This document shows, one piece after another, positions 45,362 through 55,740 of a stretch of 64,000 nucleotides of DNA. Numbering within the stretch: the stretch's first letter is position 1; each line of letters begins with the position of its first letter. This DNA comes from Curvularia sp. ZM96 (taxonomy: Eukaryota > Ascomycota > Dothideomycetes > Pleosporales > Pleosporaceae): assembly GCA_022457065.1 (NCBI GenBank), contig JAJGBQ010000004.1, positions 2,170,001 through 2,234,000 of the forward strand. Direction: 5' to 3'. Made by a program: the position numbers and the translations under genes. The notes under the pieces were generated by a model, which saw nothing but the letters and a program-made list of their open reading frames with translations, ran no database searches and was not told the DNA's origin.

Positions 45362-46115
45362 GGTGGTACAAGCAACCCAGACAGGCTAGTTTCCTGTTTG
45401 TGTAATGAATGGAAAAAGTGTAGTTGACAATGGCAACGGCAACAAGAGAGCAGAAAGAATGGAGGCGCGTCGCCCGCAAAGTGGTCCGGGGAGGATCCGA
45501 TAAGGGCAGGGCCTGATTAGAAATGTCGGCTCTAGAGGTATAGTAGTGACCTCACCGCGGATGCGTGTCGCAGCTAAACCCCAACAGGCGGCACACGGGA
45601 GCTGTGATTGGCGGCCGGCCATTGTATCCACATGCTGGCACTTGGAGCGGCTGACGGCGACCCACGGCGACCAGCTGCGACAACATGCAAACACAGTGCT
45701 GCCGTACCCACGTCTCGATACACGTATATACGCGCCCGTTGTCGTGTCTGCCACGTGCAGGCGCGGTGTCTTGGCGCCGGGCAGCCGAGAACCAGAACGT
45801 GGGAACCCCACAGGCTCAGGCTGACCATCACCGGTATGCAGGTCCCGAACGGCCAAACATGGCAATCCTCTTTTCGCCACAGTCCCATCGGCTTCCGCCC
45901 AAAGGTTAATCCTATGTCTCAGCCTTGACCCTCTCTGCGTGTTATATTTACACTCGTCCGGTCCTGTGCTCGCCTACGCGCATCCTCCCTCATTATTCTT
46001 CCCCACGCATTCCTATCGATAACCATCCCTGAAGCCTCGGCGCATCGCCGCGTCATCCGCCTTCAAGCTGTCGTCGCCAACGAGATCCCGCCACGAGCTG
46101 GCCTCCCTCCAAGAC
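45362..46115. other. Divergent promoter region, aminotransferase and LCCL genes
   Basis: About 0.75 kb. A TATATTTA stretch near 45943 may serve the LCCL gene. Overlapping open frames on both strands have no family features. Confidence 0.6.
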
Positions 46116-48014
46116 ATGGAGCCAGACGATGGCATCCATGATGACGAGGGTGCCCCTCCGCCCGTCTATCGCGACGATGAAACCGCAAGCGCTCTTTCAC
46201 ACGAGTCCGCTGAACTCATCGCGACGTCCGAAGCTTCCGCCGAAGAGTACTACCATCCAGAACAGTCGCACTCCCTGGCCAAATATCTCCCACCACGACT
46301 ACAGCGTATGTGGCAGAGTACTGTCGTTTGGGTCAAGGGTCCTCAGCCGCCGCGTCCCTGGAAGATACGCCCTTTCTTGCCGCACATCCAGACGGCGCCT
46401 CTTCGCCTCTTGAACAACTACTTCCCAAAGAGGAAACACAAGATTGCCCTGCTGGTCTTCTTCTATTTTTGTTGGATCTTGACTTTTGGCCTGGTGTTGC
46501 ACCGCAGTGCCTTTGCAGCTGACATACCTGGCTACGGCAGCCCTGTGCGCGTGCGATGTACCGACCGCTTTTGGAGCGACGGCAATGGCTGCGGCCTCAA
46601 TGGTGATTTGTGTCGGCCTTTTGAGAACAGCACCATGCCTTTCCGCTGCCCGGCAAACTGCAAGCGCGTGCAATTGATATATCCACATGCTGTTGGAGAC
46701 CAGCTGGTCAACTTTCGTCCGCTTGTCGTAGGCGGGCCTACAGACGACGAGGAATCGCTCAATAACACCTACTATCGCGCCGACTCGTTTCTTTGCGCTG
46801 CTGCCATTCACGCTGGCTTCATTAATGATGCTTCAGGTGGATGCGGAGTGGTTGCTCAGATTGGCGAGAAGACTAACTATCCCAGTGTGAACCGAAAGCA
46901 CATCCAGAGCACTGGCTTCGACTCCTACTTTCCGCGCACCTTTTCCTTCCTCCCTGGAACTGCAGCCAAATGTCGTGACCTGCGATGGCCGCTGCTCGGT
47001 GTGTCTCTGACGTTTACCATTCTGTTGTCCCTCTTTACCACCTCGCCATCTGTATTTTTCACGTCGATATTCCTAGGCGTCTTCGTCCATGTTGCGCTTG
47101 CTTCGGACCCACCAAACCTGACCGACTATTATGCAATTGTCAGTATAACTCTTGCTCGCCTTCTCCCGGCATCGTTTTGCATGTATGCCGTCTACAGATT
47201 CGCGGTACGCCGCCAGCTCGAGGGCCTGCATGCACAGATTGAAAAGACTATCCTTTGGCTGGGAGGATGCTGGATTGGCGCCCTGAACAACTACACCTTT
47301 GACAAGATCCCTATTGAGCGCCTCACCCCCCACGACATCCAGAATCAGCCTGGCGCCATTCCTGCTCTCATCATTATTGTTCTTACTCTATTCTTTATTG
47401 CTCTTGGGCAGGCTTGGGCATTTAGAATTGAAGGCCGTCTGCCTCGTTATCTTGCTATCTATGGCATCTTCGTCGCCGGCTTACTCACACTTGTTGCGAT
47501 TCCCAAGATGAATGTCAGGATTCATCACTACATCCTTGGCCTACTCCTTGTTCCTGGCACTTCAATGCAAACGCGGCCCTCGCTGCTCTATCAAGGCATT
47601 CTTATAGGTTTGTTCATCAACGGTATTGCGCGCTGGGGCTTTGCTAGCATCCTCGAGACTCCCAGCGCGCTTCGTGGTGATGCCCCTAGCGGTACCCCTC
47701 TCCCAACTATTACGGCTCCTATCATTCACAACAACACGGATGTAGCTCATCTCAAGCCTAACATCACCTTTGACTGGCAATATCCGTTTCCGACGCCGTA
47801 TGAGGGCATGAGTGTTCTAGTCAATGACGTAGAAAGGTTCCACGAGTTCACAGACAGGATGGACGGCAGTTGGACATGGACTAGGCACATGGAGGGTGTG
47901 AATGAGTACTTCCGCTTTGCGTACTTGAGCGGTGGCCGTAGGGGCGACTACACAAAGGCTGGTGTTTGGAGAGCAGACGGCGGATGGACCGAGATGGAGC
48001 CAGGGCCATCATAA
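46116..48014 (+). CDS. LCCL domain multi-pass membrane protein
   Basis: Single exon, 632 residues. An acidic cytosolic N-terminus (about 1-100) precedes a first membrane segment (ALLVFFYFCWILTFGLVL). The LCCL domain comes next, about residues 145-285: VRVRCTDRF, FRCPANCKRVQLIYPHAVG, CAAAIHAGFINDASGGCGVV, with its paired cysteines. Several further membrane segments follow (LLGVSLTFTILLSLFTTS, FTSIFLGVFVHVALA, IPALIIIVLTLFFIALGQA, YLAIYGIFVAGLLTLVAI), then a non-membrane C-terminal domain rich in Trp and Tyr with NxT glycosylation sites. This LCCL-plus-membrane architecture is common in ascomycetes and has no assigned function; LCCL domains elsewhere bind lipid or extracellular ligands. Confidence 0.92.
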   Translation: MEPDDGIHDDEGAPPPVYRDDETASALSHESAELIATSEASAEEYYHPEQSHSLAKYLPPRLQRMWQSTVVWVKGPQPPRPWKIRPFLPHIQTAPLRLLNNYFPKRKHKIALLVFFYFCWILTFGLVLHRSAFAADIPGYGSPVRVRCTDRFWSDGNGCGLNGDLCRPFENSTMPFRCPANCKRVQLIYPHAVGDQLVNFRPLVVGGPTDDEESLNNTYYRADSFLCAAAIHAGFINDASGGCGVVAQIGEKTNYPSVNRKHIQSTGFDSYFPRTFSFLPGTAAKCRDLRWPLLGVSLTFTILLSLFTTSPSVFFTSIFLGVFVHVALASDPPNLTDYYAIVSITLARLLPASFCMYAVYRFAVRRQLEGLHAQIEKTILWLGGCWIGALNNYTFDKIPIERLTPHDIQNQPGAIPALIIIVLTLFFIALGQAWAFRIEGRLPRYLAIYGIFVAGLLTLVAIPKMNVRIHHYILGLLLVPGTSMQTRPSLLYQGILIGLFINGIARWGFASILETPSALRGDAPSGTPLPTITAPIIHNNTDVAHLKPNITFDWQYPFPTPYEGMSVLVNDVERFHEFTDRMDGSWTWTRHMEGVNEYFRFAYLSGGRRGDYTKAGVWRADGGWTEMEPGPS

Positions 48015-48737
48015 TGTCTTGTACGAGAAGATGAATATGCTAGATGCACAATTGCATCTTTCGTGTAGAGAAAGAACACAATTCTATCTCTACTAAAACA
48101 ACCTACAAAAAGGAATTACTAATTAACTATGCAAAGAAACCAGGGGAACACATTCGTAGCTTAGTAATGCTTCCACCGCAATTCGACCGCAGTCCGACCG
48201 CAGTCCGATCGGAGATCGCATTTGTCAGGCACACCTTCAAACAATGTTTGTACGAAGCACAGGCCCAAATTTTGTAGGTGGGTTAGCTATACAGCTTTTG
48301 TTCGAGATTAGCTAAAACCTCTCGACTGAAGAGAATACCAAGCTATATTTTGATCAGGCGAATTGCTCAATTCAAATTAGTCTCCCTACCTGCCTAGAAC
48401 ACCCACCTACAGAACTCAGGCCTGTGACCTTCGTAGTAGAAGTAGGGGTATAGCATGCAACAACCAAACACAGCACCCTGTTCTTACCACGAGTAAGTAT
48501 TGTCCGAATATTGCAGAATGTGCATGAGTTAAATGGGGCAGTGGGCGGGGGGTGTTGCCAAGGACCAATAAATGTTGCCAGTAATACAGCGGATTATAAA
48601 TCCCCTAGAAAGATGGGAAACGACTACCTATAAGTACGTCTAAGCCAGACCTCGAATGAACCATCAACATCCCAGCTACCTTCAAGTTTCTCACCTCTCA
48701 ACTGAACACCTTCTCACCCACTACCAACACCGTCACA
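48015..48737. other. Intergenic between LCCL and aldo/keto reductase genes
   Basis: 3' flank then reductase promoter. Holds a tandem duplication of the 11-mer CGACCGCAGTC (48184-48205) and a CCAAT box near 48564. No gene seen. Confidence 0.6.
48595..48600 (+). promoter_or_regulatory. TATA box of the aldo/keto reductase gene
   Basis: TATAAA within GGATTATAAATCCC, 138 nt upstream of the ATG, with CCAAT about 30 nt further upstream. The leader after it is CT/CA-rich, as in well-expressed fungal genes. Confidence 0.5.
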
Positions 48738-49700
48738 ATGGTCAAGCTTGTTTTCGGAGGCCTTCCTCTCTCCGACGTGGCGAAGTTCAACACGCCAGAG
48801 ATCCGTGATAAAGTCGTCGACACTCTCCTGAATTACGGCGTCGAAACCATTGACACAGCACGCATATACCAGGGCTCTGAAGATGCCATCGGCAAGATCC
48901 AAAAGCGCAAAGAATTCGTCATCGACACTAAGCTTGGCGGTGGCTTTACGCCCGGCAGAGCCTCCAAAGAGCACGTCCTCCAAGATTGCGAGGACTCTTT
49001 GGCTCGCTTGAATGTCGACCAAATTGATGTCCTCTACATCCATGCCCCCGACACCAGCACTCCCTTCGAAGAGACACTCGAAGGCATCAACGAAGCGTAC
49101 AAGAAGGGCATCTTCCGCCGTTTTGGACTGAGCAACTTTACCGCCGAGCAGGTGCAGCAGGTCTATGACATTGCAAAAGCCAAGGGATACCCTCTTCCTA
49201 CGGTCTATCAGGGCAATTATAACCCTGTAGCTCGCCACGTGGAGACGCAGCTCTTGCCTACCCTGCGTAAACTCGGCATCCACTTCTACGCATACTCGCC
49301 TATTGCTGGCGGTTTCCTGACCAAGACGCCTGCGGACATCAATGCGGGCGCTGGTCGCTTCAATGCGTCAACTCTTGGTGGCTTGTACGACAAGCTCTAC
49401 AACACCGAGCCTATGCGCAAGGCGCTCGTCAAGTGGAACGAGATTGCGGAGAAGGAAGGCGTGTCCAGGGCGGAGCTGGCTTACCGATGGGTGGCCTATC
49501 ACAGTGCGCTGCAGGGCGACGAGGACGGCATCATTTTTGGTGCGAGCAGCATCGAGCAGGCCGAGCAGACGTTGCAAGGACTCAAGAATGGCAAGCTTAG
49601 TGATGAGGCGGTCAAGGGCATCCAGGAGATTTGGGAAAGTGTAGAGAGTGTGGCACCGTTTGATAACTATCAAGTGTACAAGGAGATGAAGAAGGTGTGA
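48738..49700 (+). CDS. Aldo/keto reductase
   Basis: Single exon, 320 residues, the normal length. NADPH-dependent carbonyl reductase of the (beta/alpha)8 AKR fold. The catalytic tetrad is visible: Asp39 and Tyr44 in IDTARIYQGSE, Lys65 in DTKLGGGF and His102 in LYIHAPD. The strand-6 to strand-8 cofactor region is present: GLSNFTAEQV, YQGNYNPVAR, YAYSPIAGGFLT and IIFGASSIEQAEQTLQ. It resembles the AKR7/aflatoxin-aldehyde-reductase-like group of fungal reductases, which take small aldehydes and ketones; the substrate cannot be told from sequence. CAC AATG start context follows a CT-rich leader with a TATA box 138 nt upstream, suggesting a well-expressed or inducible gene. Confidence 0.94.
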   Translation: MVKLVFGGLPLSDVAKFNTPEIRDKVVDTLLNYGVETIDTARIYQGSEDAIGKIQKRKEFVIDTKLGGGFTPGRASKEHVLQDCEDSLARLNVDQIDVLYIHAPDTSTPFEETLEGINEAYKKGIFRRFGLSNFTAEQVQQVYDIAKAKGYPLPTVYQGNYNPVARHVETQLLPTLRKLGIHFYAYSPIAGGFLTKTPADINAGAGRFNASTLGGLYDKLYNTEPMRKALVKWNEIAEKEGVSRAELAYRWVAYHSALQGDEDGIIFGASSIEQAEQTLQGLKNGKLSDEAVKGIQEIWESVESVAPFDNYQVYKEMKKV

Positions 49701-49950
49701 GATGATGAGAATAGGGAATGAGAAGATACCCATGTAGTATACATAGAGTACAGTTTTATGAAATTCAAGTAGCAATGCTTTAATGTAGAATAGTACCCCA
49801 TGTGCCCATCGAGTAAAAGCACCCAAACACCTAGGAAACTCATGCCGAATACCATCCGCCTTGCCATATCTTTTGCCTCCCATATGCTCTCGCAAAAAAA
49901 AACCTCAAACCTCACTCCTTCTAACCCCAACGACCCCAAAGAAACCTCTC

Positions 49951-52551
49951 TCATCTCTTCACCACAGTAATCGCCGCAGGCTTCCTTCCCCTCTTCTTCG
50001 GCTCCTCCTTCTTAACCGCCACCTTCCCTTTTTTCCTCGCTCCCGTCTCCGCCTTCTCCGTAGGCGCCGCCCGCTTCCCCTTCGGCTTGGCCTTGAGCAC
50101 CGCAACACCTTCTTCCTTGTCGACTGCCTTCCCCTTCCCCTTTCCCTTCGCCTTTCCCCCATCCTTCCTACTCCCACCCCCCTCCTCTTCCTCCATCTCA
50201 TCCTCTTGTTCCTGCTGCTCCACACCCCCCAAAAGCCCATGCTCCTTAACATAATAAATCACGTCCAACGCCACATCACAAAACTCCTGGACACCCCTAA
50301 TCAACCCCAAGCTCTGCCTGCCGCTCTCTCTCCCCGCACGCCAGCGATCCACAACAGCGAAAAAGATCTCATCCACATCGGCGCTGCGTGCGTCACGGAT
50401 GCGTTCGTACTCTGCCTCTGAACCGCCAGGTCCTGCGTCGGCGGCACGGCCGGATTGCGACTGAGTGTAACAAGGGTTCCTGCGCCCTAGCTCGTCGCCA
50501 ATCTCGTACTGCACGTACGCCTCGATTACCATGAGTGCGATGGTGTGGAAATTTAGTACTGCAGCGGCGGGTTGCGGGTCCGGAGTTGTCAGAGCGCGTT
50601 GGCCGGGGAGGAAGACGTTGAGTAAGAGGTGGATTTCTTGGTCTGCGTGGTCAGGGGAGAGAAGGATTTCTTCGCGGACGAGGCCTGGGAGGGAGATTTT
50701 GGCAATGGGTTGAGAGGGGTCGATGGGGGTCGGTTCGAGTTGGAGGTCGTATTGCGGGAGTTTCCAGTCAATGGACGTGCTGGGAGCTGGGGTGGTGTTG
50801 GGAGGCGGCGAGGCGATGGCGATGGTGGGAGGTGCGGAAGGTTGGGGTGTAGAGGGCTGGTGAGTAGCGGAGGTTTGGCTGGTGATGGATGGATGGCGTT
50901 TTGTTCGTGTTACCAGGGGCTCATTGTCATCCGACTCTTCTTCTTGCTGTCGCGACTTGGACTGGTCTTGCACTGCAGACGGCTCTGATGTCTGCTTGTT
51001 CATATCAATCGACTTACCAATCACTCCCTCACCGTGAGTAGGATACGAAGCATGTCCTTCGTTCAGTGCCATCTGACTCTGCGAAGAACCTGACTGCATC
51101 TGAGGCCAGTGACTTGCATTTTTATTTCCCGATGGCACTTGTCCATACCCGCTCTGAGGAGCACGCTGGTAGCTCAACGGGCCCATGAGGAACGAAGCTG
51201 GCACGCTGGCTTGGTTCTGAGCGAAACTAAAGCTGTTTACTTGCTGAACCTGGTGTTGAGTCTGCTCATGCAGTCGCCTTGCATTCTCGAGCTGGCGCTT
51301 CTTTTGCTCAACTTGGGCTTGGAGTTGCTTCTGGTGAGCGAAGAGGGCGTCGACCGGGCTTTGGTCGTATGGATTAAGCGGTTGCTGTTGGCCAAAGCAT
51401 TGGTTTGGTGTTTGGGATTGCAAAAGGTTATTGGAGGTTGCGAACGGCGCAGTGTCCGGAATCGAGGGATGAGAGGAAGCGGATGTGTTGGTGAAGTCGA
51501 TGTGACGACCGAAGGCTTGATGTTGGATGTCGTTCATACCGGCTGTTGGCCAAGGACCTGATAAAAGAGCATTGGATGGTTGTGTATGCTGACCAACTGC
51601 TTCTTTCCCGGTCATGCCCATCATGTTGCCGTAGTATCCTGATTGCATAGTCTCGTGGTTATGCTGAGGATCTACTTCTCGTGTGAAAGTTGCGGGTTGA
51701 TCGTTTTCCCTGCCTTCAAGACCAAGCATTTGATCGGTAATTCCTGGTGCCATGTGCCCACTGTACTCCTGCTGAGTTTGTACGTTTTCATGATTACTTT
51801 GAAGGAGCTCATATTGACTCTCTTTCTCGAAATAAGCGTCAGGATCAGCAGGCCAGATAAGACCCTCGTTCGTTGGGATGGTGACTTCACGTTCATCTTG
51901 ACGCGTGTGAACTTCTGTCCCATATTCTCCTCCTCCTAGGCTAGTATGATCGGTAAAGTTATGTCCTTGATAACCAGAATCATCGTTCATGATGGTATCT
52001 TGAGGCACATTTTGTAGAGGCTCACTCGTGTGCTGGGGAGCCGGGGAATGCATATCTCCATCATGCCCAGATTCGTCCATGAAGTGGTCCAAGCTGGGAT
52101 ACTGGCAGCGATTGTCGTCCTCGACCTCAGGCTCTAGTTTGACAGCATCTCCATAAAAGCTTCTAGCACCTTTGTCCAAATGGGTAATTCCAGAGTTGCC
52201 TTCGTCAATTCGAAGCGTAGAGGAGTTGTCCTCCGAGAAGACAGACAATGTGTTGCCACTGTGATGTTCGGGCTTGACAGCAGGTTCATGCTTGCCAGCT
52301 GCATGCATTTCGGTGCTATCTACTTGTCCACTGTTTTCTGCTTCTGCAAGGTTGCCGAAGAACTCTTCATGGAACATCATGTCTGCTATTCCACTTCCAT
52401 ATTGACCGTTGTTTATCTCTTCATGCTCCTGGCCCACATTTCCCATGTCAGGGGATATGGCTGCAGAATCAGTCATCCCTCGGCGCACAAGAGATCCGCT
52501 TGATCCGTCAGTATGGGGAACTGGATCGGTTGTTTGCATATCTTGCGACAT
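49951..52551 (-). CDS. Large disordered protein with C-terminal helical domain and AT-hook-like tail, hypothetical
   Basis: Single exon, 866 residues. Residues 1-380 are low-complexity and acidic to neutral, rich in His, Gln, Asn, Ser and Asp, with no domain. A Gln-rich coiled coil lies near 405-440 (HQKQLQAQVEQKKRQLEN). A disordered Ser/Pro stretch follows, and then a probably folded helical block at about 595-770: KLPQYDLQLEP, ISLPGLVREEILLSPDHAD, HTIALMVIEAYVQYEIGDEL, FFAVVDRWRAG and EFCDVALDVIYYVKEHG. The last about 70 residues are Lys-rich with KKRGRKPA, an AT-hook-like motif. The architecture suggests a nuclear chromatin or transcription protein. I do not recognise the family. The 3' end is convergent with the aldo/keto reductase gene, 250 nt away. 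Confidence 0.82.
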   Translation of the reverse strand: MSQDMQTTDPVPHTDGSSGSLVRRGMTDSAAISPDMGNVGQEHEEINNGQYGSGIADMMFHEEFFGNLAEAENSGQVDSTEMHAAGKHEPAVKPEHHSGNTLSVFSEDNSSTLRIDEGNSGITHLDKGARSFYGDAVKLEPEVEDDNRCQYPSLDHFMDESGHDGDMHSPAPQHTSEPLQNVPQDTIMNDDSGYQGHNFTDHTSLGGGEYGTEVHTRQDEREVTIPTNEGLIWPADPDAYFEKESQYELLQSNHENVQTQQEYSGHMAPGITDQMLGLEGRENDQPATFTREVDPQHNHETMQSGYYGNMMGMTGKEAVGQHTQPSNALLSGPWPTAGMNDIQHQAFGRHIDFTNTSASSHPSIPDTAPFATSNNLLQSQTPNQCFGQQQPLNPYDQSPVDALFAHQKQLQAQVEQKKRQLENARRLHEQTQHQVQQVNSFSFAQNQASVPASFLMGPLSYQRAPQSGYGQVPSGNKNASHWPQMQSGSSQSQMALNEGHASYPTHGEGVIGKSIDMNKQTSEPSAVQDQSKSRQQEEESDDNEPLVTRTKRHPSITSQTSATHQPSTPQPSAPPTIAIASPPPNTTPAPSTSIDWKLPQYDLQLEPTPIDPSQPIAKISLPGLVREEILLSPDHADQEIHLLLNVFLPGQRALTTPDPQPAAAVLNFHTIALMVIEAYVQYEIGDELGRRNPCYTQSQSGRAADAGPGGSEAEYERIRDARSADVDEIFFAVVDRWRAGRESGRQSLGLIRGVQEFCDVALDVIYYVKEHGLLGGVEQQEQEDEMEEEEGGGSRKDGGKAKGKGKGKAVDKEEGVAVLKAKPKGKRAAPTEKAETGARKKGKVAVKKEEPKKRGRKPAAITVVKR

Positions 52552-53333
52552 TATGGAGTTTCTCGGTCACTGTACGAATGCGGACTTTTGACGCTATCGA
52601 ACAGTCAGTTTTAATCAGCGCTCTAATGAATTGTACTGTACATACTTTATCCAATGGCGTTTAGTATTGGTATCGCTGATCCTCTTGTGACTCAGAGTTT
52701 GAGTAGCGCAGCCCGATTCTGGTCTTTGCAGAGGCAAAAATGGAGGTCTGAGTAAAGAAAAAAAAAGATAGTGTCAAAGAACGAACTGCTTCCAAGCAGC
52801 GGAAAAGCTATATACAGATCGGCGCCTGGCGAAAACCTAACCCAGGCCAATTCGGGACTACCTTCACCTGGTTGCTCGCTACCTCCCTCACTTACTCGGG
52901 AGACGCAAACGGACTATCCGGTTCAGCCAGTAACAGGCTCAGAAGGTTGACGCATGTGAGAAGACTTGAGACACTCAGTGAAAAAGGCGTCATATCACGA
53001 GGGTCGAATTGGTTTGTATATGAAAGCGTGCTGTAAAAGACGGTGTATAGACTTGGTTGTCTAAGGCAGCAGACAGTCGTGGGAGCTGAAGCTTCAAGAA
53101 GAGTGCTCAATGGTAAAGTCAGCTCGGTCATGTTGGAGCGTCTGTGTAAGCGTGCGAAGAATTGGCAGAGAAGGATAGTAAAGTCTGGAAGAAATCCAAA
53201 AAGAAAATGTGTGCGGCGATGACGGCGAAAGAGTCGCCAACCATCAAACCCTCTCATGGTGCGAAAACACAAACGCCTTAAAGTCGAACGGACGAATCTC
53301 GACAGCGAGTTTATCATTTAGTTTCTCTTCTCG
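52552..53333. other. Intergenic between the disordered-protein gene and cfd1
   Basis: Promoter of the 866-residue protein gene and 3' flank of cfd1. A 141-codon minus frame (52892-53317) just after the cfd1 stop has hydrophobic stretches but no family features; not supported. Confidence 0.5.
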
Positions 53334-54326
53334 CTACTCTATCGCCGCCACATCCGCCTTCAGCCTGGTCACAAAGCCATCAAAAAGCGGGTAAAGCGAG
53401 CAATCCCTATACTTATCCACCAGGCTCCCATCGCTCTTCCTCGCCTTTTCCACATCCTCGGTACTCATATCCTTACCCTGCATAACCGTTCCTTTCGGAT
53501 ACACAGGCCTTGTGCCGCTCTCAATAAGCTCCACAAACGCCGGATCTATAGGCACGCTACCCAGAAAAGGGACTTGAAAATCGTTCGCCATGACTTGACC
53601 GCCTCCCTTGCTGAAGACGTTTGTGCACTCTGAGCAATTGGGGCAGACGAAGCCAGCCATATTCTCGACAACGCCTAGGACTCTTATGCTTGTCTTTTTG
53701 CAAAAATTCAGCTCTTTCTTTACGTCGCTGATGCTTATGGCTTGCGGTGTTGTCACTACCACTGCGCCAGCAAGAAAAGGTAGGTTCGGGTTGAGAGAAG
53801 GAGAAGGTGTTGTGTTCTTGAGCAGAGTTTCGAGTAGGGAAATGTGCTCATCCGAGGTACCGGGTGGCGTGTCGATAAGGAGGTAGTCAAGCGGGGGCCA
53901 AAGCACATCTGTGAGGAACTGACGGACCATAGCCGTCTTCTTAGGTCCGCGCCAGATGACAGCGTCAGAACGAGAAGCCAGGATGAAACCGAGCGACATG
54001 CATGATAACGGCCCAACTTTTTGGTCTTGCGCACTTTCTGTCTCCTCTCCTTCTCCTTGATCACTCTTTTTCAATTTCTGCCCAGGCAACGTTTGCGCTC
54101 CATGGACATCAACTGGTATCCAGCCACCCGGGGCCTGCCTCACTTTTGACTCCTCAATGCCGAAAAAGCGCGGTATGCTCGGGCCTGTAAGATCGATATC
54201 CAAAACACCGACCGAGTGCCCATGTAGCGATAGTGTGAGGGCGAGTTGTGTGGTTATACTCGACTTGCCTACCCCGCCCTTGCCGGAGAGCACGAGGAGG
54301 ATGTTGCGAATGTTATCGAGGGGCAT
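53334..54326 (-). CDS. cfd1: Cytosolic Fe-S cluster assembly factor Cfd1 (MRP/Nbp35 ATPase)
   Basis: P-loop ATPase that with Nbp35 forms the scaffold for cytosolic and nuclear iron-sulphur cluster assembly. From the ATG at 54326 it has 330 residues. Deviant Walker A SGKGGVGKSS at 14-23, VLDIDLTGPSIPRFFG, LLIDTPPGTSDEH and TTPQAISISDVKKEL are the family signature. The bridging-cluster CxxC is Cys228/Cys231 in GFVCPNCSEC. There is no N-terminal four-Cys ferredoxin-like motif, which separates Cfd1 from Nbp35. A short polar insertion (KKSDQGEGEETESAQDQK) lies at about 86-103, where homologues also differ. An in-frame ATG at 54374 would add 16 residues (MRYPKDHTIYPSEAAA); the MPLDNIRNILLVLSGKGG start is the family-like one. 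Confidence 0.94.
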   Translation of the reverse strand: MPLDNIRNILLVLSGKGGVGKSSITTQLALTLSLHGHSVGVLDIDLTGPSIPRFFGIEESKVRQAPGGWIPVDVHGAQTLPGQKLKKSDQGEGEETESAQDQKVGPLSCMSLGFILASRSDAVIWRGPKKTAMVRQFLTDVLWPPLDYLLIDTPPGTSDEHISLLETLLKNTTPSPSLNPNLPFLAGAVVVTTPQAISISDVKKELNFCKKTSIRVLGVVENMAGFVCPNCSECTNVFSKGGGQVMANDFQVPFLGSVPIDPAFVELIESGTRPVYPKGTVMQGKDMSTEDVEKARKSDGSLVDKYRDCSLYPLFDGFVTRLKADVAAIE

Positions 54327-54902
54327 CGCGGCCGCTTCGGATGGGTATATTGTATGGTCTTTCGGGTATCTCAAAGCGCGATCTCACCCAGGAGGTTTGT
54401 GCGACTCGAAACAAAGGGCGTCGTTGTCGGGAGAGGGTATAACGCGCATCCTGTGGAGTGATGAGGGTTGTGGAGCGCTTTGAAATCCAACGACCAGAAG
54501 TGGCGGTTGCGGCGAGATCGGAGGTCCGACCTTGAGCCGAGTAGACGGCGTGCTTGCACACGCCAACTTGACCAGCGCGAGCAGTCATGCCATTATCACT
54601 GCCTTGTTCGAGATACTTTGACATAGTATATTCAGCCTGTGAGCTGCAGATGTGTTTGAAGTCAGTCATGCTAACTTACGTTTTGAAATGGCGTCCTTCA
54701 CTCAGCACCTGGCCCAGCCATGACAATGCTCATTTGGTGTCAACAAACATGCATTGGTTTCAGTAAATCGCTTCTTCTAGCAAACTATGCGCCTTAAATC
54801 TCCCAAATTTTGACGAGCGCGCAGCCACACGGCCCAATGCTAGCCAATTCCAAATCAAATACCATGTACAAATCACATGGTACACGTATTTGATATCTCC
54901 TT
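54327..54902. other. Intergenic: cfd1 promoter and spc3 3' flank
   Basis: A 118-codon minus frame (54313-54669) overlaps the cfd1 start and has no family features. A CATGTRCAAATCACATGG-like inverted stretch lies near 54862-54881 (CCATGTACAAATCACATGG). No gene seen. Confidence 0.5.
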
Positions 54903-55740
54903 TTACGAAGCTGCCTTCCTTCGCGGCGCCTCTCCACCAACCTCGAGCCTATATCCCTCAGCACCTTTCTCCGTCTCGAGATCCTTGGGCTTGGCCGCCT
55001 TGGCTCCCACCTCCGGGAATGTAAATGCCTTGCTCCTGCCTCCCTCCAGGCCCTTCCAAACGCCCACCGTCTTCCAGTTAGTCCATGTGGGAACGCCTAC
55101 CCAAGGCTGCACGTTCCAGCCTAGCTCCAACACCACATCCGTCCTGTTGCCTAGCTTGCCTGTGATATCGGTAATCTGGTATTTGGGCTTCTGGTTCTGG
55201 AGGTGGAGCTCGCCGATGGGGTACGGGGAGGTTATCTTTTGCTTTCCAGCCGCACGCTTCCTGGCAGATTGCTTGGGAAGCTTCGACTTGGGTTCTGGGT
55301 GGATGTAGTGGTTCTGGTGCCAGGGCGTCGAGTTGGATGCGATAATTGCGTCCCAGATGATGGCTTCCGAGGGAGGCTCTGAGGCACGGGTAGACGGGTA
55401 AACGGCTTTTAGGTAGACAAAGACTTGCTTGGTGTTCCAGTTGAAGAGACTGTTAAGATCTGCAGTTTGTGTGAGCAATGGTACTTTGTATCTACCTGCC
55501 TCGTGGCGCATGCATGGACCTACCGGCATCCAGGTCGAACTTGATGTGCGCATACTCCTCCCTCTTGGACGAATAGTAATGCGGTCGACCCTTGACTACC
55601 TGGACATTTCGCAGTGATATGCTGGCGGTGGGATTTTGCGGAGAAATGAAACTACTCAGCGCAATCACGGTCGCGACTGTGAAAGCGACTGTGGTAAAGA
55701 AACCAAAGACATTCTGCAGCCGCACCAGGGTGGAGTGCAT
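54903..55740 (-). CDS. spc3: Signal peptidase complex subunit 3 (Spc3/SPC22)
   Basis: Essential ER-membrane subunit of the complex that removes signal peptides. Exons 55524-55740 and 54903-55459 with a 64-nt intron give 257 residues. Residues about 10-32 (VFGFFTTVAFTVATVIALSS) are the single membrane anchor; the lumenal part shows the family blocks VQVVKGRPHYYSSKREEYA, KFDLDADLNSLFNWNTKQVF at the splice junction, and PKYQITDITGKLGNRTDV with its N-glycosylation site, then VLELGWNVQPWVG. Pezizomycotina versions are longer than yeast Spc3; the extra here includes a Lys/Pro insert (KSKLPKQSARKRAAGKQK) and a C-terminal tail. Start is the first ATG of the frame, directly before the anchor. Confidence 0.94.

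Noticed and set aside
43501..49700. Idea of a secondary-metabolite cluster (aminotransferase, membrane protein, reductase)
   Set aside because: No core synthase (PKS, NRPS, terpene cyclase) nearby and the genes between are housekeeping types.
52892..53317. 141-codon hydrophobic frame just after cfd1
   Set aside because: No start context, no family features; hydrophobicity comes from pyrimidine-rich coding sense of an untranslated region.
54313..54669. 118-codon frame overlapping the cfd1 start
   Set aside because: Overlaps a secure gene in another frame and has no recognisable sequence.
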